Shown: positions 8,511 through 17,114, counted from the first letter of the stretch. The stretch is 64,000 nt of DNA from Microbacterium faecale (GCF_014640975.1 NZ_BMHO01000001.1:1374166-1438165), one strand, 5' to 3'. Program-made: numbers and translations. Notes: a model not told the origin generated them from the sequence alone.

Positions 8511-9121
8511 CCGCCCAGACCGGCATGCTGACGCCCGGTTTCCACAGCCCCGTGCACGACGCGCAGCGCGTGTTCCGCGCGGTGCTCGACGCGCTGGCCC
8601 GGCCCCTGATGCCGCAGCGCCTCGACGTCGTGCTCGATCCGCCCGCGCCGCTCTCGCGCGAGGTCGGCGCGATCGCCCTCGCACTCTGCGACGAGCAGAC
8701 GCCCATCTGGCTCGACAGCGCGCTCACCCACGCGCCCGACGTCGCGGGGTGGATCCGATTCCACACGGGCGCACCGATCGTCGAGGATCCGGCTGACGCA
8801 CTATTCTGCATCGCGTCCGGCCCCTCCGCCGTGCCGGCGTTCGACGCGTTGAACGCCGGCACGGACGAGGAGCCGCACCTGTCGGCGACCGTCCTCATCG
8901 ACGCGACCGACGCGCTCCCGACCGGCGACATCGTCGCCACGGGCCCCGGCATCGACAGATCCATCGCCTGGGACGGCGCAGGAGCCTCGGCCCGATTCCT
9001 CGAGGCGCGCCGCGCGAACATCGCCATGTTCCCACGCGGAATCGACGCGATCCTCGCCGCGCGCGGAACCGTCGTCGGACTGCCGCGCACGACCGTGACC
9101 ACGCAGAAGGAGAAGGCCTGA
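8507..9121 (+). CDS. phnH: C-P lyase core subunit PhnH
   Basis: A 204-residue subunit of the PhnGHIJ complex, structurally related to PLP transferases but without cofactor function. The N-terminal GFHSPVHDAQRVFRAVLDAL is the hallmark of the family, followed by ALALCDEQTPIWLD and a C-terminal FPRGIDAILAARGTVVGLPR segment, all expected for PhnH. The start ATG overlaps the phnG stop by 4 bp, and its own stop shares one base with the phnI ATG at 9121. Confidence 0.94.
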   Translation: MTAQTGMLTPGFHSPVHDAQRVFRAVLDALARPLMPQRLDVVLDPPAPLSREVGAIALALCDEQTPIWLDSALTHAPDVAGWIRFHTGAPIVEDPADALFCIASGPSAVPAFDALNAGTDEEPHLSATVLIDATDALPTGDIVATGPGIDRSIAWDGAGASARFLEARRANIAMFPRGIDAILAARGTVVGLPRTTVTTQKEKA

Positions 9122-10224
9122 TGTATGTCGCCGTCAAGGGAGGCGAGAAGGCGATCGCGAATGCGCACGCCCTGCTCGCCAAGCGAGGATCCGGATCCGA
9201 CCAGGAGCGGATCGCGTCGCAGCAGCTGCGCGACCAGATGGGCGTTCTCGTCGCCCGCGTCATGAACGAGGGCTCGCTGTACGATCCGGACCTCGCCGCG
9301 AAGGCGCTGCTGCAGGCGCAGGGGGACGTGCTCGAGGCGATCACGCTGCTGCGGTCGTATCGCACGACGCTGCCGCGCTTCGGCGTGACGGTGCCGCTCG
9401 ACACGGGCATGCTGCCGCCCGAGCGCCGCGTCTCCGCGACGTTCAAGGACATCCCGGGCGGGCAGCAGCTCGGCGCGACGTTCGACTACACGCACCGGCT
9501 CCTTGCCGACGAGCTCGCGACGCCGGAGGTTCCGACGCCGGACGTCGACGACGAGCCGATGCCGCGCGTGACGGACCTGCTGGGACACGGCGCGCTCGTG
9601 GAACCCGACCGGCCCGACGGCTGGGACGATCCGGACCCCGGCGACCTCACCCGCGAGCCCACGACCTTCCCGATGACGCGCGCCGAACGCCTCCAGGCGC
9701 TTGCACGCGGCGACGAGGGGTTCCTGCTGTCGCTCGGCTACTCCACGCAGCGCGGCTTCGGCAACACCCACCCGTTCGTCGGGGAGGTGCGCGTCGGCGA
9801 GATCGAGGTCGAGCTGGAGGTCCCGGAGATCGGGCACGCGGTGCCGATCGGCCGCATCGAGGTCACCGAATGCCAGATGGTCAACCAGTTCGTCGGATCC
9901 GCCGACCGGCCCCCGCAGTTCACGCGCGGATACGGCCTCTCATTCGGTCGCGCCGAGCGAAAGGCGATGTCGATGTCGCTTGTCGACCGCGCGCTGCGGA
10001 AGGACGAGTTCGGCGAGCGCGAGGTCTCGCCGGCGCAGGACGAGGAATTCGTCATCGCCCACAGCGACAACGTGCAGGCGACCGGCTTCGTCGAGCACCT
10101 GAAGCTTCCCCACTACGTCGACTTCCAGGCCGAGCTCGTGCTCGTCCGGCAGCTCGGCGCAGAGTTCGCGGCGCGCTCCGAGGCGCGCGAAGAGATGAAG
10201 GAGCCCGCTCATGACCGCGGTTGA
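9121..10224 (+). CDS. phnI: C-P lyase core subunit PhnI (nucleosidase-like)
   Basis: A 367-residue subunit that, with PhnG, H and L, displaces adenine from ATP to attach the phosphonate to ribose triphosphate. The N-terminal MYVAVKGGEKAIANAH is diagnostic, followed by the DQMGVLVARVMNEGSLYDP segment, and the C-terminal part has GYSTQRGFGNTHPFVGEVR and VEVTECQ-type residues of the family. Its last 14 bp overlap the start of phnJ, giving coupled synthesis of two subunits that form a stable subcomplex. Confidence 0.95.
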   Translation: MYVAVKGGEKAIANAHALLAKRGSGSDQERIASQQLRDQMGVLVARVMNEGSLYDPDLAAKALLQAQGDVLEAITLLRSYRTTLPRFGVTVPLDTGMLPPERRVSATFKDIPGGQQLGATFDYTHRLLADELATPEVPTPDVDDEPMPRVTDLLGHGALVEPDRPDGWDDPDPGDLTREPTTFPMTRAERLQALARGDEGFLLSLGYSTQRGFGNTHPFVGEVRVGEIEVELEVPEIGHAVPIGRIEVTECQMVNQFVGSADRPPQFTRGYGLSFGRAERKAMSMSLVDRALRKDEFGEREVSPAQDEEFVIAHSDNVQATGFVEHLKLPHYVDFQAELVLVRQLGAEFAARSEAREEMKEPAHDRG

Positions 10225-11122
10225 TCCCGGTGTCCGCCCCGACGAGGCGCTGTCGTTCGCGCCGACGGGCGAGCCGCGCATCGTCTACAACGAGGGCTAC
10301 CTCGATGAGCAGACCAAGCGCGTGGTGCGCCGGGCGCTGCTCAAGGGCGTCGCCATCCCCGGCTTCCAGGTGCCGTTCGCCTCGCGTGAGGTGCCCATGC
10401 CGCGTGGCTGGGGGACGGGCGGAGTCCAGGTCACGGCCTCGGTGATCGGTGCGAACGACCGGCTGAAGGTCATCGACCAGGGCGCTGACGACACCACCAA
10501 CGCCGTGTCGATTCGTCAGTTCTTCGAGCGCGTCGCTGGATCCGCTTCCACGACGCGCACCGAGCAGGCGACGATCATCCAGACGCGGCACCGGATCCCC
10601 GAGACGCCGCTCGCCCCGGGCCAGACGATCGTCTACCAGGTGCCGATCCCGGAGCCGCTGCGTTTCCTCGAGCCGCGCGAGACCGAGACGCGTCGCCTGC
10701 ACGCGCTCGAGGAGTACGGCCTGATGTACGTCAAGCTCTACGAGGACATCGCACGGTACGGGCACATCGCCAAGACCTACGACTACCCGGTGATGGTCGG
10801 CTCGCGCTACGTGATGGCGCCATCGCCGATCCCCAGCTTCGACAACCCCAAGATGCACATGTCGCCCGCTCTGCAGCTGTTCGGCGCCGGCCGCGAGAAG
10901 CGGATCTACGCGATCCCGCCGTACACGCGAGTGGAGAGCCTCGGCTTCGAGGACTTCCCGTTCGAACCGCAGCGCTTCGACCGGCCGTGCGACATCTGCG
11001 GGTCCGAGGGCGTCTACCTCGACGAGGTCGTGACCGATGACGTCGGCGGCGCCATGTTCGTCTGCAGCGACACCGACCACTGCGAGCGCGCCGCCGAGCA
11101 GCCCCAGAAGGAGACCTCATGA
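10211..11122 (+). CDS. phnJ: C-P lyase catalytic subunit, radical SAM enzyme
   Basis: A 303-residue radical SAM protein that cleaves the carbon-phosphorus bond of ribosyl phosphonate, releasing the alkane and a 5-phosphoribosyl 1,2-cyclic phosphate. Four cysteines at 260, 263, 285 and 291 keep the spacing (3, 22, 6) of the E. coli enzyme's Cys241/244/266/272, covering the iron-sulfur ligands and the active-site thiol. The YLDEQTKRVVRRALLKGVAIPG N-terminal region (about 30-51) and the MVGSRYVMAPSPIPSFDNPK segment are strongly conserved in the family. The enzyme therefore appears intact. The gene overlaps phnI by 14 bp and phnK by 4 bp. Confidence 0.97.
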   Translation: MTAVDPGVRPDEALSFAPTGEPRIVYNEGYLDEQTKRVVRRALLKGVAIPGFQVPFASREVPMPRGWGTGGVQVTASVIGANDRLKVIDQGADDTTNAVSIRQFFERVAGSASTTRTEQATIIQTRHRIPETPLAPGQTIVYQVPIPEPLRFLEPRETETRRLHALEEYGLMYVKLYEDIARYGHIAKTYDYPVMVGSRYVMAPSPIPSFDNPKMHMSPALQLFGAGREKRIYAIPPYTRVESLGFEDFPFEPQRFDRPCDICGSEGVYLDEVVTDDVGGAMFVCSDTDHCERAAEQPQKETS

Positions 11123-11898
11123 CCACGGCAACTCCCCTCCTGAGCGTCACGGACGCCGGACACCGCTACGGCGACCGGTTCGGCTGCCGCGGCGTGACGT
11201 TCGACCTCTGGCCCGGTGAGGTGCTGGCCGTCGTCGGCGAATCCGGGTCCGGCAAGTCGACGCTGCTCGGCATGCTCTCCCAGCGCCTCACGATCGACGA
11301 GGGATCCGCGCACTACGCGGGCGCGTCGGGCGAGCTGGCCGATCTCGACGCGCTGAGCGAGCGCGACGTGCGCCGGCTCTGGCGCACCGAGTGGGGCTTC
11401 GTGCACCAGAACGCCGCCGACGGGCTGCGGATGCACGTGTCGGCCGGCGGCAATGTCGGCGAACCGCTCATGGCCAACGGATGGCGCCACTACGGACGGA
11501 TCCGTGAGAAGGCCGCCGAGTGGCTCGACCGCGTCGAGATCCCGGGTGACCGCATGGACGACGCCCCGGCGACGTTCTCGGGCGGGATGCGCCAGCGCGT
11601 ACAGATCGCTCGCAACCTCGTGTTCGGGCCGCGGCTGGTCTTCATGGACGAGCCGACGAGCGGCCTCGACGTCTCCGTGCAGGCCCGACTGCTCGACCTG
11701 ATCCGCTCGCTCGTCGCCGACCTCGGCCTCGCGGTCATCGTCGTCACCCACGACCTCGCCGTCGCGCGCCTCATCTCGCACCGCACCGTCGTGATGAAGG
11801 ACGGCCACGTGATCGAGCAGGGCCTCACCGATCGCGTGCTCGACGACCCGCAGGCCGCCTACACCCAGCTTCTCGTCTCCTCGATCCTGAAGGGCTGA
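11119..11898 (+). CDS. phnK: C-P lyase ABC-type ATPase PhnK
   Basis: A 259-residue ABC protein that binds the PhnGHIJ core through PhnJ and is needed for phosphonate breakdown rather than transport. Walker A GESGSGKST (about 45-53), signature FSGGMRQRVQIARNL and Walker B LVFMDEPTSGLD are intact. It resembles peptide-transporter ATPases, but its place between phnJ and phnL identifies it as PhnK. It overlaps phnJ by 4 bp, and phnL starts 2 bp after its stop. Confidence 0.94.
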   Translation: MTTATPLLSVTDAGHRYGDRFGCRGVTFDLWPGEVLAVVGESGSGKSTLLGMLSQRLTIDEGSAHYAGASGELADLDALSERDVRRLWRTEWGFVHQNAADGLRMHVSAGGNVGEPLMANGWRHYGRIREKAAEWLDRVEIPGDRMDDAPATFSGGMRQRVQIARNLVFGPRLVFMDEPTSGLDVSVQARLLDLIRSLVADLGLAVIVVTHDLAVARLISHRTVVMKDGHVIEQGLTDRVLDDPQAAYTQLLVSSILKG

Positions 11899-11900
11899 TC

Positions 11901-12623
11901 ATGACCGACCTCACCCCCGTGCTCTCCGTCGAGGGCGTGGCGAAGACGTTCACTCTCCATCTCCAGGGATCTCAGGTGCTGCCCGTGCTGCAGGGCGTGA
12001 CGTTCGACGTGCCGCGCGGCGCGTGCGTCGTCCTGGGTGGTGATTCCGGAGCCGGCAAGAGCACGATCATGAAGATGGTCTTCGGCAGCTACCAGGTCGA
12101 ACGCGGCCGAATCGCGCTCGCCGCGGGCGACCGGACGGTCGACATCGCGATCGCGTCTCCGCGTGAGGTGCTCGCCGCCCGACGCGACGCCATGGGGTAC
12201 GTCAGCCAGTTCCTCAGCGCCGTGCCGCGTGTGGCCGCCATCGACGTCGTCGCCGAGCCGCTCGTGGAGCGCGGATCCGACCGCGCTGTCGCCCGGGAAC
12301 GGGCGGGAGAGCTGCTCGAGCGGCTCAGCATCCCCGAGCGACTCTGGGAGCTGCCGCCCGCGACGTTCTCCGGCGGTGAGCAGCAGCGCGTGAACATCGC
12401 GCGCGGGTTCGCGACCGAGCGACCCCTCATGCTGCTCGACGAGCCGACCGCGTCGCTCGACGCGCGCAACCGGGCCGTGGTCGTCGAGATGATCCGCGAG
12501 CGACTCCGCGCCGGCACCGGGATCCTCGCGATCTGCCACGACGCCGAGGTGCGCGATGCCGTCGCCGATCGGATCGTCGACGTGTCCGCCTTCGCGCCCG
12601 AACGGCAGATGGTGCCGGCATGA
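11901..12623 (+). CDS. phnL: C-P lyase ABC-type ATPase PhnL
   Basis: A 240-residue ABC protein, second of the PhnK/PhnL pair that binds as a dimer to the C-P lyase core. Walker A is GDSGAGKST, the signature FSGGEQQRVNIARGF and Walker B LMLLDEPTASLD. The HLQGSQVLPVLQGVTFDVPR stretch is typical of PhnL. It sits 2 bp after phnK and overlaps the following DUF1045 gene by 4 bp. Confidence 0.94.
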   Translation: MTDLTPVLSVEGVAKTFTLHLQGSQVLPVLQGVTFDVPRGACVVLGGDSGAGKSTIMKMVFGSYQVERGRIALAAGDRTVDIAIASPREVLAARRDAMGYVSQFLSAVPRVAAIDVVAEPLVERGSDRAVARERAGELLERLSIPERLWELPPATFSGGEQQRVNIARGFATERPLMLLDEPTASLDARNRAVVVEMIRERLRAGTGILAICHDAEVRDAVADRIVDVSAFAPERQMVPA

Positions 12624-13291
12624 CGCGATACGCGGTCTACGCGGTTCCCGGCGCCGGTCCGAACCCGCCCGCCGACGCGATGAACCTGCGCGATGCCGTC
12701 GAGCGCTGGTTCGCTCGGCGCGGCGCGCGCGCCGTCACCGTGGATCCGCGTCGATACGGGTACCACGCGACGCTGAAGGCGCCGTTCCGGCTGGCCGAGG
12801 GGACGACGGAAGACGACCTCGTCCAGGCCGTCGGTGCATTCGCAGCGGCGCGAGACGCGGTCGTCCTCCGGCACGTCGCGCCGGCGGTCATCGGCCGCTT
12901 CCGTGCACTGGTGTCGGCGGGGGATCCACACGACGCCAACGCGCTCGCGGCCGACGTGGTCCGCCACTTCGAGCCGTTCCGCGCCCCGCTGACCGACGCC
13001 GAGCGCGAACGGCGCCGACCCGAACGCCTCTCGGATCGACAGCGGGAGCTGCTCGACGCTTACGGCTACCCGTACGTGCTCGACGAGTTCCGCCTCCACA
13101 TCACGCTGACCGACGCGCTCGACCCCGCGGGGTGCGACGCGATCGACGAAGCGATCGCCCTGCACTTCGGTGAGGTCACGGGCACCGACGTCCCGCTGAC
13201 CGCGCTGACCGTCGCGGTCGAGCCGGCGCCCGGCGAGCCGTTCCACCACCTCGCCAGTCTTCCCCTGCGTACGAAGGAGCCCACCGCATGA
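12620..13291 (+). CDS. DUF1045 phosphonate-operon protein (2H phosphoesterase fold)
   Basis: A 223-residue protein of the DUF1045 family found in phn operons of several bacteria. Two His-x-Thr-Leu motifs, H49-A-T-L in YHATLKAPF and H160-I-T-L in FRLHITLTD, are spaced as in the 2H phosphoesterase superfamily, whose members open cyclic phosphodiesters or RNA ends. It overlaps both phnL and phnM by 4 bp, so it is made in step with the C-P lyase machinery. No phnP, the usual phosphodiesterase for 5-phosphoribosyl 1,2-cyclic phosphate, occurs in this operon. Inference: this protein may take that step. The family and 2H motifs are clear; the substrate is not established. Confidence 0.85.
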   Translation: MTRYAVYAVPGAGPNPPADAMNLRDAVERWFARRGARAVTVDPRRYGYHATLKAPFRLAEGTTEDDLVQAVGAFAAARDAVVLRHVAPAVIGRFRALVSAGDPHDANALAADVVRHFEPFRAPLTDAERERRRPERLSDRQRELLDAYGYPYVLDEFRLHITLTDALDPAGCDAIDEAIALHFGEVTGTDVPLTALTVAVEPAPGEPFHHLASLPLRTKEPTA

Positions 13292-14439
13292 GCCACGAGA
13301 CGATCCTCACCAACGCGCGCATCGTCCTTCCGGACGGTGTCCTCCACGGATCGGTGCGGGTGCGCGATGGCCGTATCGACGCCATCGACGCGGGCGCGTC
13401 CGATGTCGGCGAGGACCTCGGCGGCGACTACCTGCTGCCGGGCCTGGTCGAGCTGCACACCGACCAGGTGGAATCGCACTTCCAGCCGCGGCCGAAGCGC
13501 TTCTGGGATCCGATTCCCGCCGTCGTCGCGCACGACGCGCAGATGGCCGCGTCCGGCGTCACGACGGTCTTCGACGCACTGCGCATCGGATCCGGACCGG
13601 GGGAGAACCGACTCGCCGGGCGCGCGTCAACGCTCGTCGGGGCGCTCGTGCAGGCCGCGGACAGCGGCATTCTTCGATCCGACCACTACGTGCACCTGCG
13701 GTGCGAGGTCGCCACCCCCGACGTCGTGGACGTGTTCGACGACCTCGGCGTGAGCGACCGCGTGCGCATGGTCTCGCTCATGGACCACACGCCCGGTCAG
13801 CGTCAGTACGCCGACATCGAGGCCTTCCGCACGTACATGGTGGGCAAGCACAACATGTCGGAGGGCGAGTTCGCGAGTCACGTCGCCGAGCTGCACGAGC
13901 TGTCGGCCGCCTACGCGGACACCCACCGGGGTGCGATGGCCGAGCGGGCCCGCGCCCGCGGCCTGCGGATGGCCGCGCACGACGACGCGACCCTCGCGCA
14001 CGTGGCTGAGTCGTCGCAGCTCGGCGTGCACATCTCCGAGTTCCCCACGACGATCGAAGCGGCGCGCGCGGCGCGTGAGGCGGGGCAGGCCGTCGTGATG
14101 GGCGCGCCGAACATCGTCCGCGGCGGGTCCCACTCGGGCAACGTCGCTGCCGCCGAGCTGCTGGCCGCCGGGCTTCTCGACATCCTCTCGAGCGACTACG
14201 TGCCCGCCAGCCTGCTGCAGGCGGTCTTCCGCATCGTGGCCGACGACGCGGCGAGCCTGCCGGAGGCCGTCAGCCTCGTGAGCGCGAATCCTGCGACGGC
14301 CGCCGGGCTGCTCGACCGCGGATCCGTCTCGACGGGGCTGCGCGGTGACCTCGTGCGGGTCGCGCCGTACGAGGGCGCCTCAGGCGCACCCGTGCCGATC
14401 GTGCGTGGCGTGTGGCGCGAGGGGATGCGGGTCGCATGA
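13288..14439 (+). CDS. phnM: alpha-D-ribose 1-methylphosphonate 5-triphosphate diphosphatase
   Basis: A 383-residue amidohydrolase-superfamily metalloenzyme that removes pyrophosphate from the ribosyl phosphonate triphosphate to give the PhnJ substrate. The metal motif HTDQVESH, near residue 57, is the PhnM version of the amidohydrolase HxH. Later motifs include LMDHTPGQRQY, HDDATLAHV, GAPNIVRGGSHSGN and LSSDYVPASLL, which supplies the final metal Asp. It overlaps the DUF1045 gene and phnN by 4 and 4 bp respectively. Confidence 0.95.
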   Translation: MSHETILTNARIVLPDGVLHGSVRVRDGRIDAIDAGASDVGEDLGGDYLLPGLVELHTDQVESHFQPRPKRFWDPIPAVVAHDAQMAASGVTTVFDALRIGSGPGENRLAGRASTLVGALVQAADSGILRSDHYVHLRCEVATPDVVDVFDDLGVSDRVRMVSLMDHTPGQRQYADIEAFRTYMVGKHNMSEGEFASHVAELHELSAAYADTHRGAMAERARARGLRMAAHDDATLAHVAESSQLGVHISEFPTTIEAARAAREAGQAVVMGAPNIVRGGSHSGNVAAAELLAAGLLDILSSDYVPASLLQAVFRIVADDAASLPEAVSLVSANPATAAGLLDRGSVSTGLRGDLVRVAPYEGASGAPVPIVRGVWREGMRVA

Positions 14440-14993
14440 GCGCGCCGGGATGCTTCGTCGCCGTCGTGGGGCCGAGCGGCGCGGGCAAGGACACCGTGCT
14501 CGGAGCCGCGCGTGACGCGCTCATCACGGACGAGCGGATCCACTTCGTGCGACGGGTGATCACGCGACCGGCGGGGCCAGGGGAGGACCACGAGCCCACC
14601 TCCGCGCAGGATTTCTCGGACGCCGCGCAGCGCGGAGCCTTCGCGCTGACCTGGCGCGCGCACGGGCTGCGTTACGGGATCCCGCGCGACGTCGACGCGC
14701 AGCTCGCGGCCGGATCCGTCGTGGTCGCGAATCTCTCGCGTGCCGTCGTCGCTGACGCGCGTCAGCGGTTCGCGCGGGTCGCCGTCATCGTCATCACGGC
14801 CTCCGCCGAGGTGCGGCTCGAGCGGATCCGCGCGCGCGGCCGTGAGGACCTCGCCGCCGCACGGGCGCGCATCGCGCGCCGAGGAGACGCGGTCGACCAC
14901 GACCTCGAGATCGTCAACGACGGCACCATCGCGGAGGCGGGTGACGCGCTCGCCCGCTTCCTGGCCGACCGCCTGGCACCGATTCCGTCCTAG
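14436..14993 (+). CDS. phnN: ribose 1,5-bisphosphokinase
   Basis: A 185-residue P-loop kinase that turns ribose 1,5-bisphosphate into PRPP, linking phosphonate breakdown to nucleotide and histidine synthesis. The Walker A loop GPSGAGKDT is at 11-19, with the kinase-typical VRRVITRP and DQLLA-type residues and a lid region rich in Arg. It is the size of E. coli PhnN. The ATG at 14436 overlaps the phnM stop (ATGA). It ends the phn operon, 80 bp before an unrelated peptidase gene with its own promoter. Its presence argues that the ribose 1,5-bisphosphate route is complete here. Confidence 0.92.
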   Translation: MSAPGCFVAVVGPSGAGKDTVLGAARDALITDERIHFVRRVITRPAGPGEDHEPTSAQDFSDAAQRGAFALTWRAHGLRYGIPRDVDAQLAAGSVVVANLSRAVVADARQRFARVAVIVITASAEVRLERIRARGREDLAAARARIARRGDAVDHDLEIVNDGTIAEAGDALARFLADRLAPIPS

Positions 14994-15024
14994 TCCGCGA
15001 GGCGCGCGGATCCTGTGCGATCCC

Positions 15025-15053
15025 TTTACAGAATCGTGACGCTTCGGCATGAT
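15025..15053 (+). promoter_or_regulatory. promoter of the M23 peptidase gene
   Basis: TTTACA (15025-15030) and CATGAT (15048-15053) are separated by 17 bp. Together they match the TTGACA/TATAAT consensus at 5 and 4 of 6 bases. The AGGGGGAG ribosome binding site and ATG at 15074 follow. Confidence 0.5.
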
Positions 15054-15073
15054 GAATCCGTAAGGGGGAGTGC

Positions 15074-16255
15074 ATGGGTCTCGAGCGGTGGAAGCACGCC
15101 GCGCTCCGCGGCGTGGTCGCGGGCGGCCTCCTTTTGGCGACCTTCGGCGGGATGGCGCTGACCGCGAGCTCGACGCCCTCGCTCGACACGCTCATCACCG
15201 CGTCGGAAGAGGGAGCCGCTGCGTCGGCGGTCTCGGACGACGCGCCCGCCGACGACGCGGAGATCGGCGGCAACGCGAGCGATGCCGCCGCGAGCATCGC
15301 GCAGCTGCAGAGCACGACCTACACGGCCTCGAGCAAGAAGGAGCTCGAGAAGATGCGTTGCGACGCCCTCGCGGAGGTTGTCGCGGACGAGATGGGTGAG
15401 ACGGTCACCGCGACGTCGGGCTGCCCGGCCGCGATCTCTGCGCTCAGCTCCCTGACCGAACTTGCCTGGCCAATCGCGAACTACTCGCTCACCGACGTGT
15501 TCGGCTCGCGCGGCGGAAACCACATGGGCATCGACCTGGCCGCGGGAGCCGGCGAGCCGATCGGCGCGGCCGCACCCGGCGTCGTCATTCTCTCGAGCGA
15601 TGCGCACTTCGGCTACGGCGTCGCCGTGATCGTGCAGCATGTCGGTGGCCTGCAGACCGTGTACGGCCACATGCAGTACGGGTCGCGCACCGTGGAGGTC
15701 GGCGACTGGGTCGAGACCGGCGACCACCTCGGTGGCGTCGGGAACACCGGTCGAAGCTTCGGCAACCATCTGCACTTCGAGGTGCGTAAGAACGGCGTGC
15801 CGATCGATCCCTCCCCGCTTCTCACCGGCGGATCGGCCGCGCCGGAGGATCTCCTCCCCGGCGTTCCTGTCCCGGACGAGCCGCCCGCCCCGGAAGAGAC
15901 ACCGCAGCCCGCTCCGGACCAGACCCCTGCTCCGGACCCGAGTGAGACGCCGGATCCGTCGCCGAGCCCGGGCCCGACCCAGACCCCGGATCCCGAGCCG
16001 TCGCCCGGCCCGAGTGAGAAGCCGACGCCGTCTCCGAGTCCGGATCCCGAGCCGTCGCCCGACCCGTCGGAGACCCCGGACCCATCGCCGTCACCGGACC
16101 CGGAGCCCAGCGAGACGCCGGCACCGTCGCCCGAACCGGACCCCACGCAGGATCCCGAACCCACGCAGGAGCCGGAGCCCACCCAGGAGCCGACTCCGAG
16201 CGACGCACCCGCGGAACCCTCACCGTCGCCGGACGAGAGCCCCGCGCCGCAGTAA
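15074..16255 (+). CDS. secreted M23-family metallopeptidase with Pro-rich tail
   Basis: A 393-residue exported protein. Residues 1-36 look like a signal peptide or membrane anchor (Arg, then GVVAGGLLLATFGGMALTA). The M23/LytM domain covers about 130-255 with the zinc and catalytic motifs NHMGIDLAAG, YGHMQYG and GNHLHFEV complete, so it is probably an active peptidoglycan endopeptidase. Residues about 265-393 are a low-complexity tail of Pro, Glu, Asp, Ser and Thr in PDPSP/PEPS-type repeats, suited to spanning the cell wall. Two cysteines before the domain (about 96 and 117) could form a disulfide. It has its own promoter, and its 3' end meets the next gene head-on at a shared hairpin. Confidence 0.88.
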   Translation: MGLERWKHAALRGVVAGGLLLATFGGMALTASSTPSLDTLITASEEGAAASAVSDDAPADDAEIGGNASDAAASIAQLQSTTYTASSKKELEKMRCDALAEVVADEMGETVTATSGCPAAISALSSLTELAWPIANYSLTDVFGSRGGNHMGIDLAAGAGEPIGAAAPGVVILSSDAHFGYGVAVIVQHVGGLQTVYGHMQYGSRTVEVGDWVETGDHLGGVGNTGRSFGNHLHFEVRKNGVPIDPSPLLTGGSAAPEDLLPGVPVPDEPPAPEETPQPAPDQTPAPDPSETPDPSPSPGPTQTPDPEPSPGPSEKPTPSPSPDPEPSPDPSETPDPSPSPDPEPSETPAPSPEPDPTQDPEPTQEPEPTQEPTPSDAPAEPSPSPDESPAPQ

Positions 16256-16288
16256 CTCGCCTCCACCGCGCGTGATCGTCGGGCACGC

Positions 16289-16318
16289 TCGCGCGTGAGG
16301 GACACGGCTCACGCGCGA
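16289..16318. terminator. bidirectional terminator hairpin
   Basis: Perfect 11-bp arms (16289-16299 and 16308-16318) around an 8-nt loop between two convergent genes. It overlaps the last codons of the minus-strand gene. Confidence 0.55.
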
Positions 16319-17076
16319 AGGGGCGTCCAGCCGATCGGGAGCACGCCCCGGATGTTCGCTCGGTCGCCGTCGGCTTGCCGCGACCACCCTTGACCAGCGT
16401 GGTCGCCGCTGGCGCCCGCGGGACCTTGCGCCAGGCGGAAGCCGATGTCGTCGCGCCGAGCGCCGGGCATGCTCCCGCGTCGCACAGAGGCGCGAACGCT
16501 CCAGTGCTCGTCGGCCCACCCTCCGCCGCGCAGCGCGCGATAGTCGCCGTAGCGCGCCGGGTCGGCGTAGTCCCAGCACCATTCCCACACGTTGCCGAGC
16601 ATGTCGTACGCGCCGAACTCATTGGGACGCTTCTGGCCGACGCGCTGCGCGCTCGTCACCGCATCGTCGTCGCTCCACGCGATCTGCGAGAGGGGGCCGT
16701 ATCGCGGACCGGTGGTCCCGGCCCGGCAGGCCCATTCCCACTCGGCTTCCGTCGGCAGGCGAAACCCGTCGGCGCCGACGTCCCAGGACACGTCGCCGCC
16801 ACGCACATCGTAGACGGGGTCGAGCCCGGCTCGGGCGGAGAGGGAGTTGCACCAGTCCACCGCGTCGAGCCAGGACAGTGAGTGCACGGGGGCATCCGGA
16901 TCCACAGCCTCCGGCACGTGCTGCTCGCGCACCTGCGAGTACAGCCGCCACGTCACCGGGTACGCGCCGATGCGGAAGGCCCGCAGGCTGGCAGTGCGCG
17001 ACGTCTTCGTTCGCGCGTCTCGCAGCACGATCGATCCGGCGGACACGGAGACCATTTCGGGAGCGACGAGGGACAC
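16309..17076 (-). CDS. FGE/SUMF1-like protein lacking the catalytic cysteines
   Basis: A 255-residue cytoplasmic protein (no signal peptide) of the formylglycine-generating-enzyme fold. Family motifs are clear: RLPTEAEWEWACRAG, GAYDMLGNVWEWCWD, LRGGGWADEHWSVRASVRRG and DIGFRLA. True FGE needs a copper-binding Cys pair in the segment between the GGGW/GGSW motif and GFR. Here that segment (about 185-220) has none, so it should not convert sulfatase Cys to formylglycine. It may instead be one of the many FGE-fold proteins with other roles, such as EgtB-like oxidases or binding proteins, or a pseudoenzyme. No sulfatase gene is in the window. The following gene on the opposite side is an ArsR regulator, divergent by 99 bp. 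Confidence 0.82.
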   Translation of the reverse strand: MSLVAPEMVSVSAGSIVLRDARTKTSRTASLRAFRIGAYPVTWRLYSQVREQHVPEAVDPDAPVHSLSWLDAVDWCNSLSARAGLDPVYDVRGGDVSWDVGADGFRLPTEAEWEWACRAGTTGPRYGPLSQIAWSDDDAVTSAQRVGQKRPNEFGAYDMLGNVWEWCWDYADPARYGDYRALRGGGWADEHWSVRASVRRGSMPGARRDDIGFRLAQGPAGASGDHAGQGWSRQADGDRANIRGVLPIGWTPLRA

Positions 17077-17114
17077 GTTTCACACTACAGGTCCGCACGC
17101 TCGACCAAAGATTC

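Noticed and set aside
6091-8796. 901-codon open frame on the plus strand
   Set aside because: It is in another frame of phnE, phnG and phnH, all with strong motifs. Its translation is Arg/His/Pro-rich without domains.
15890-16250. short tandem repeats suggesting a CRISPR or minisatellite
   Set aside because: They are in frame and encode the PDPSP/PEPS-type tail of the M23 peptidase, with irregular unit length and no spacers.
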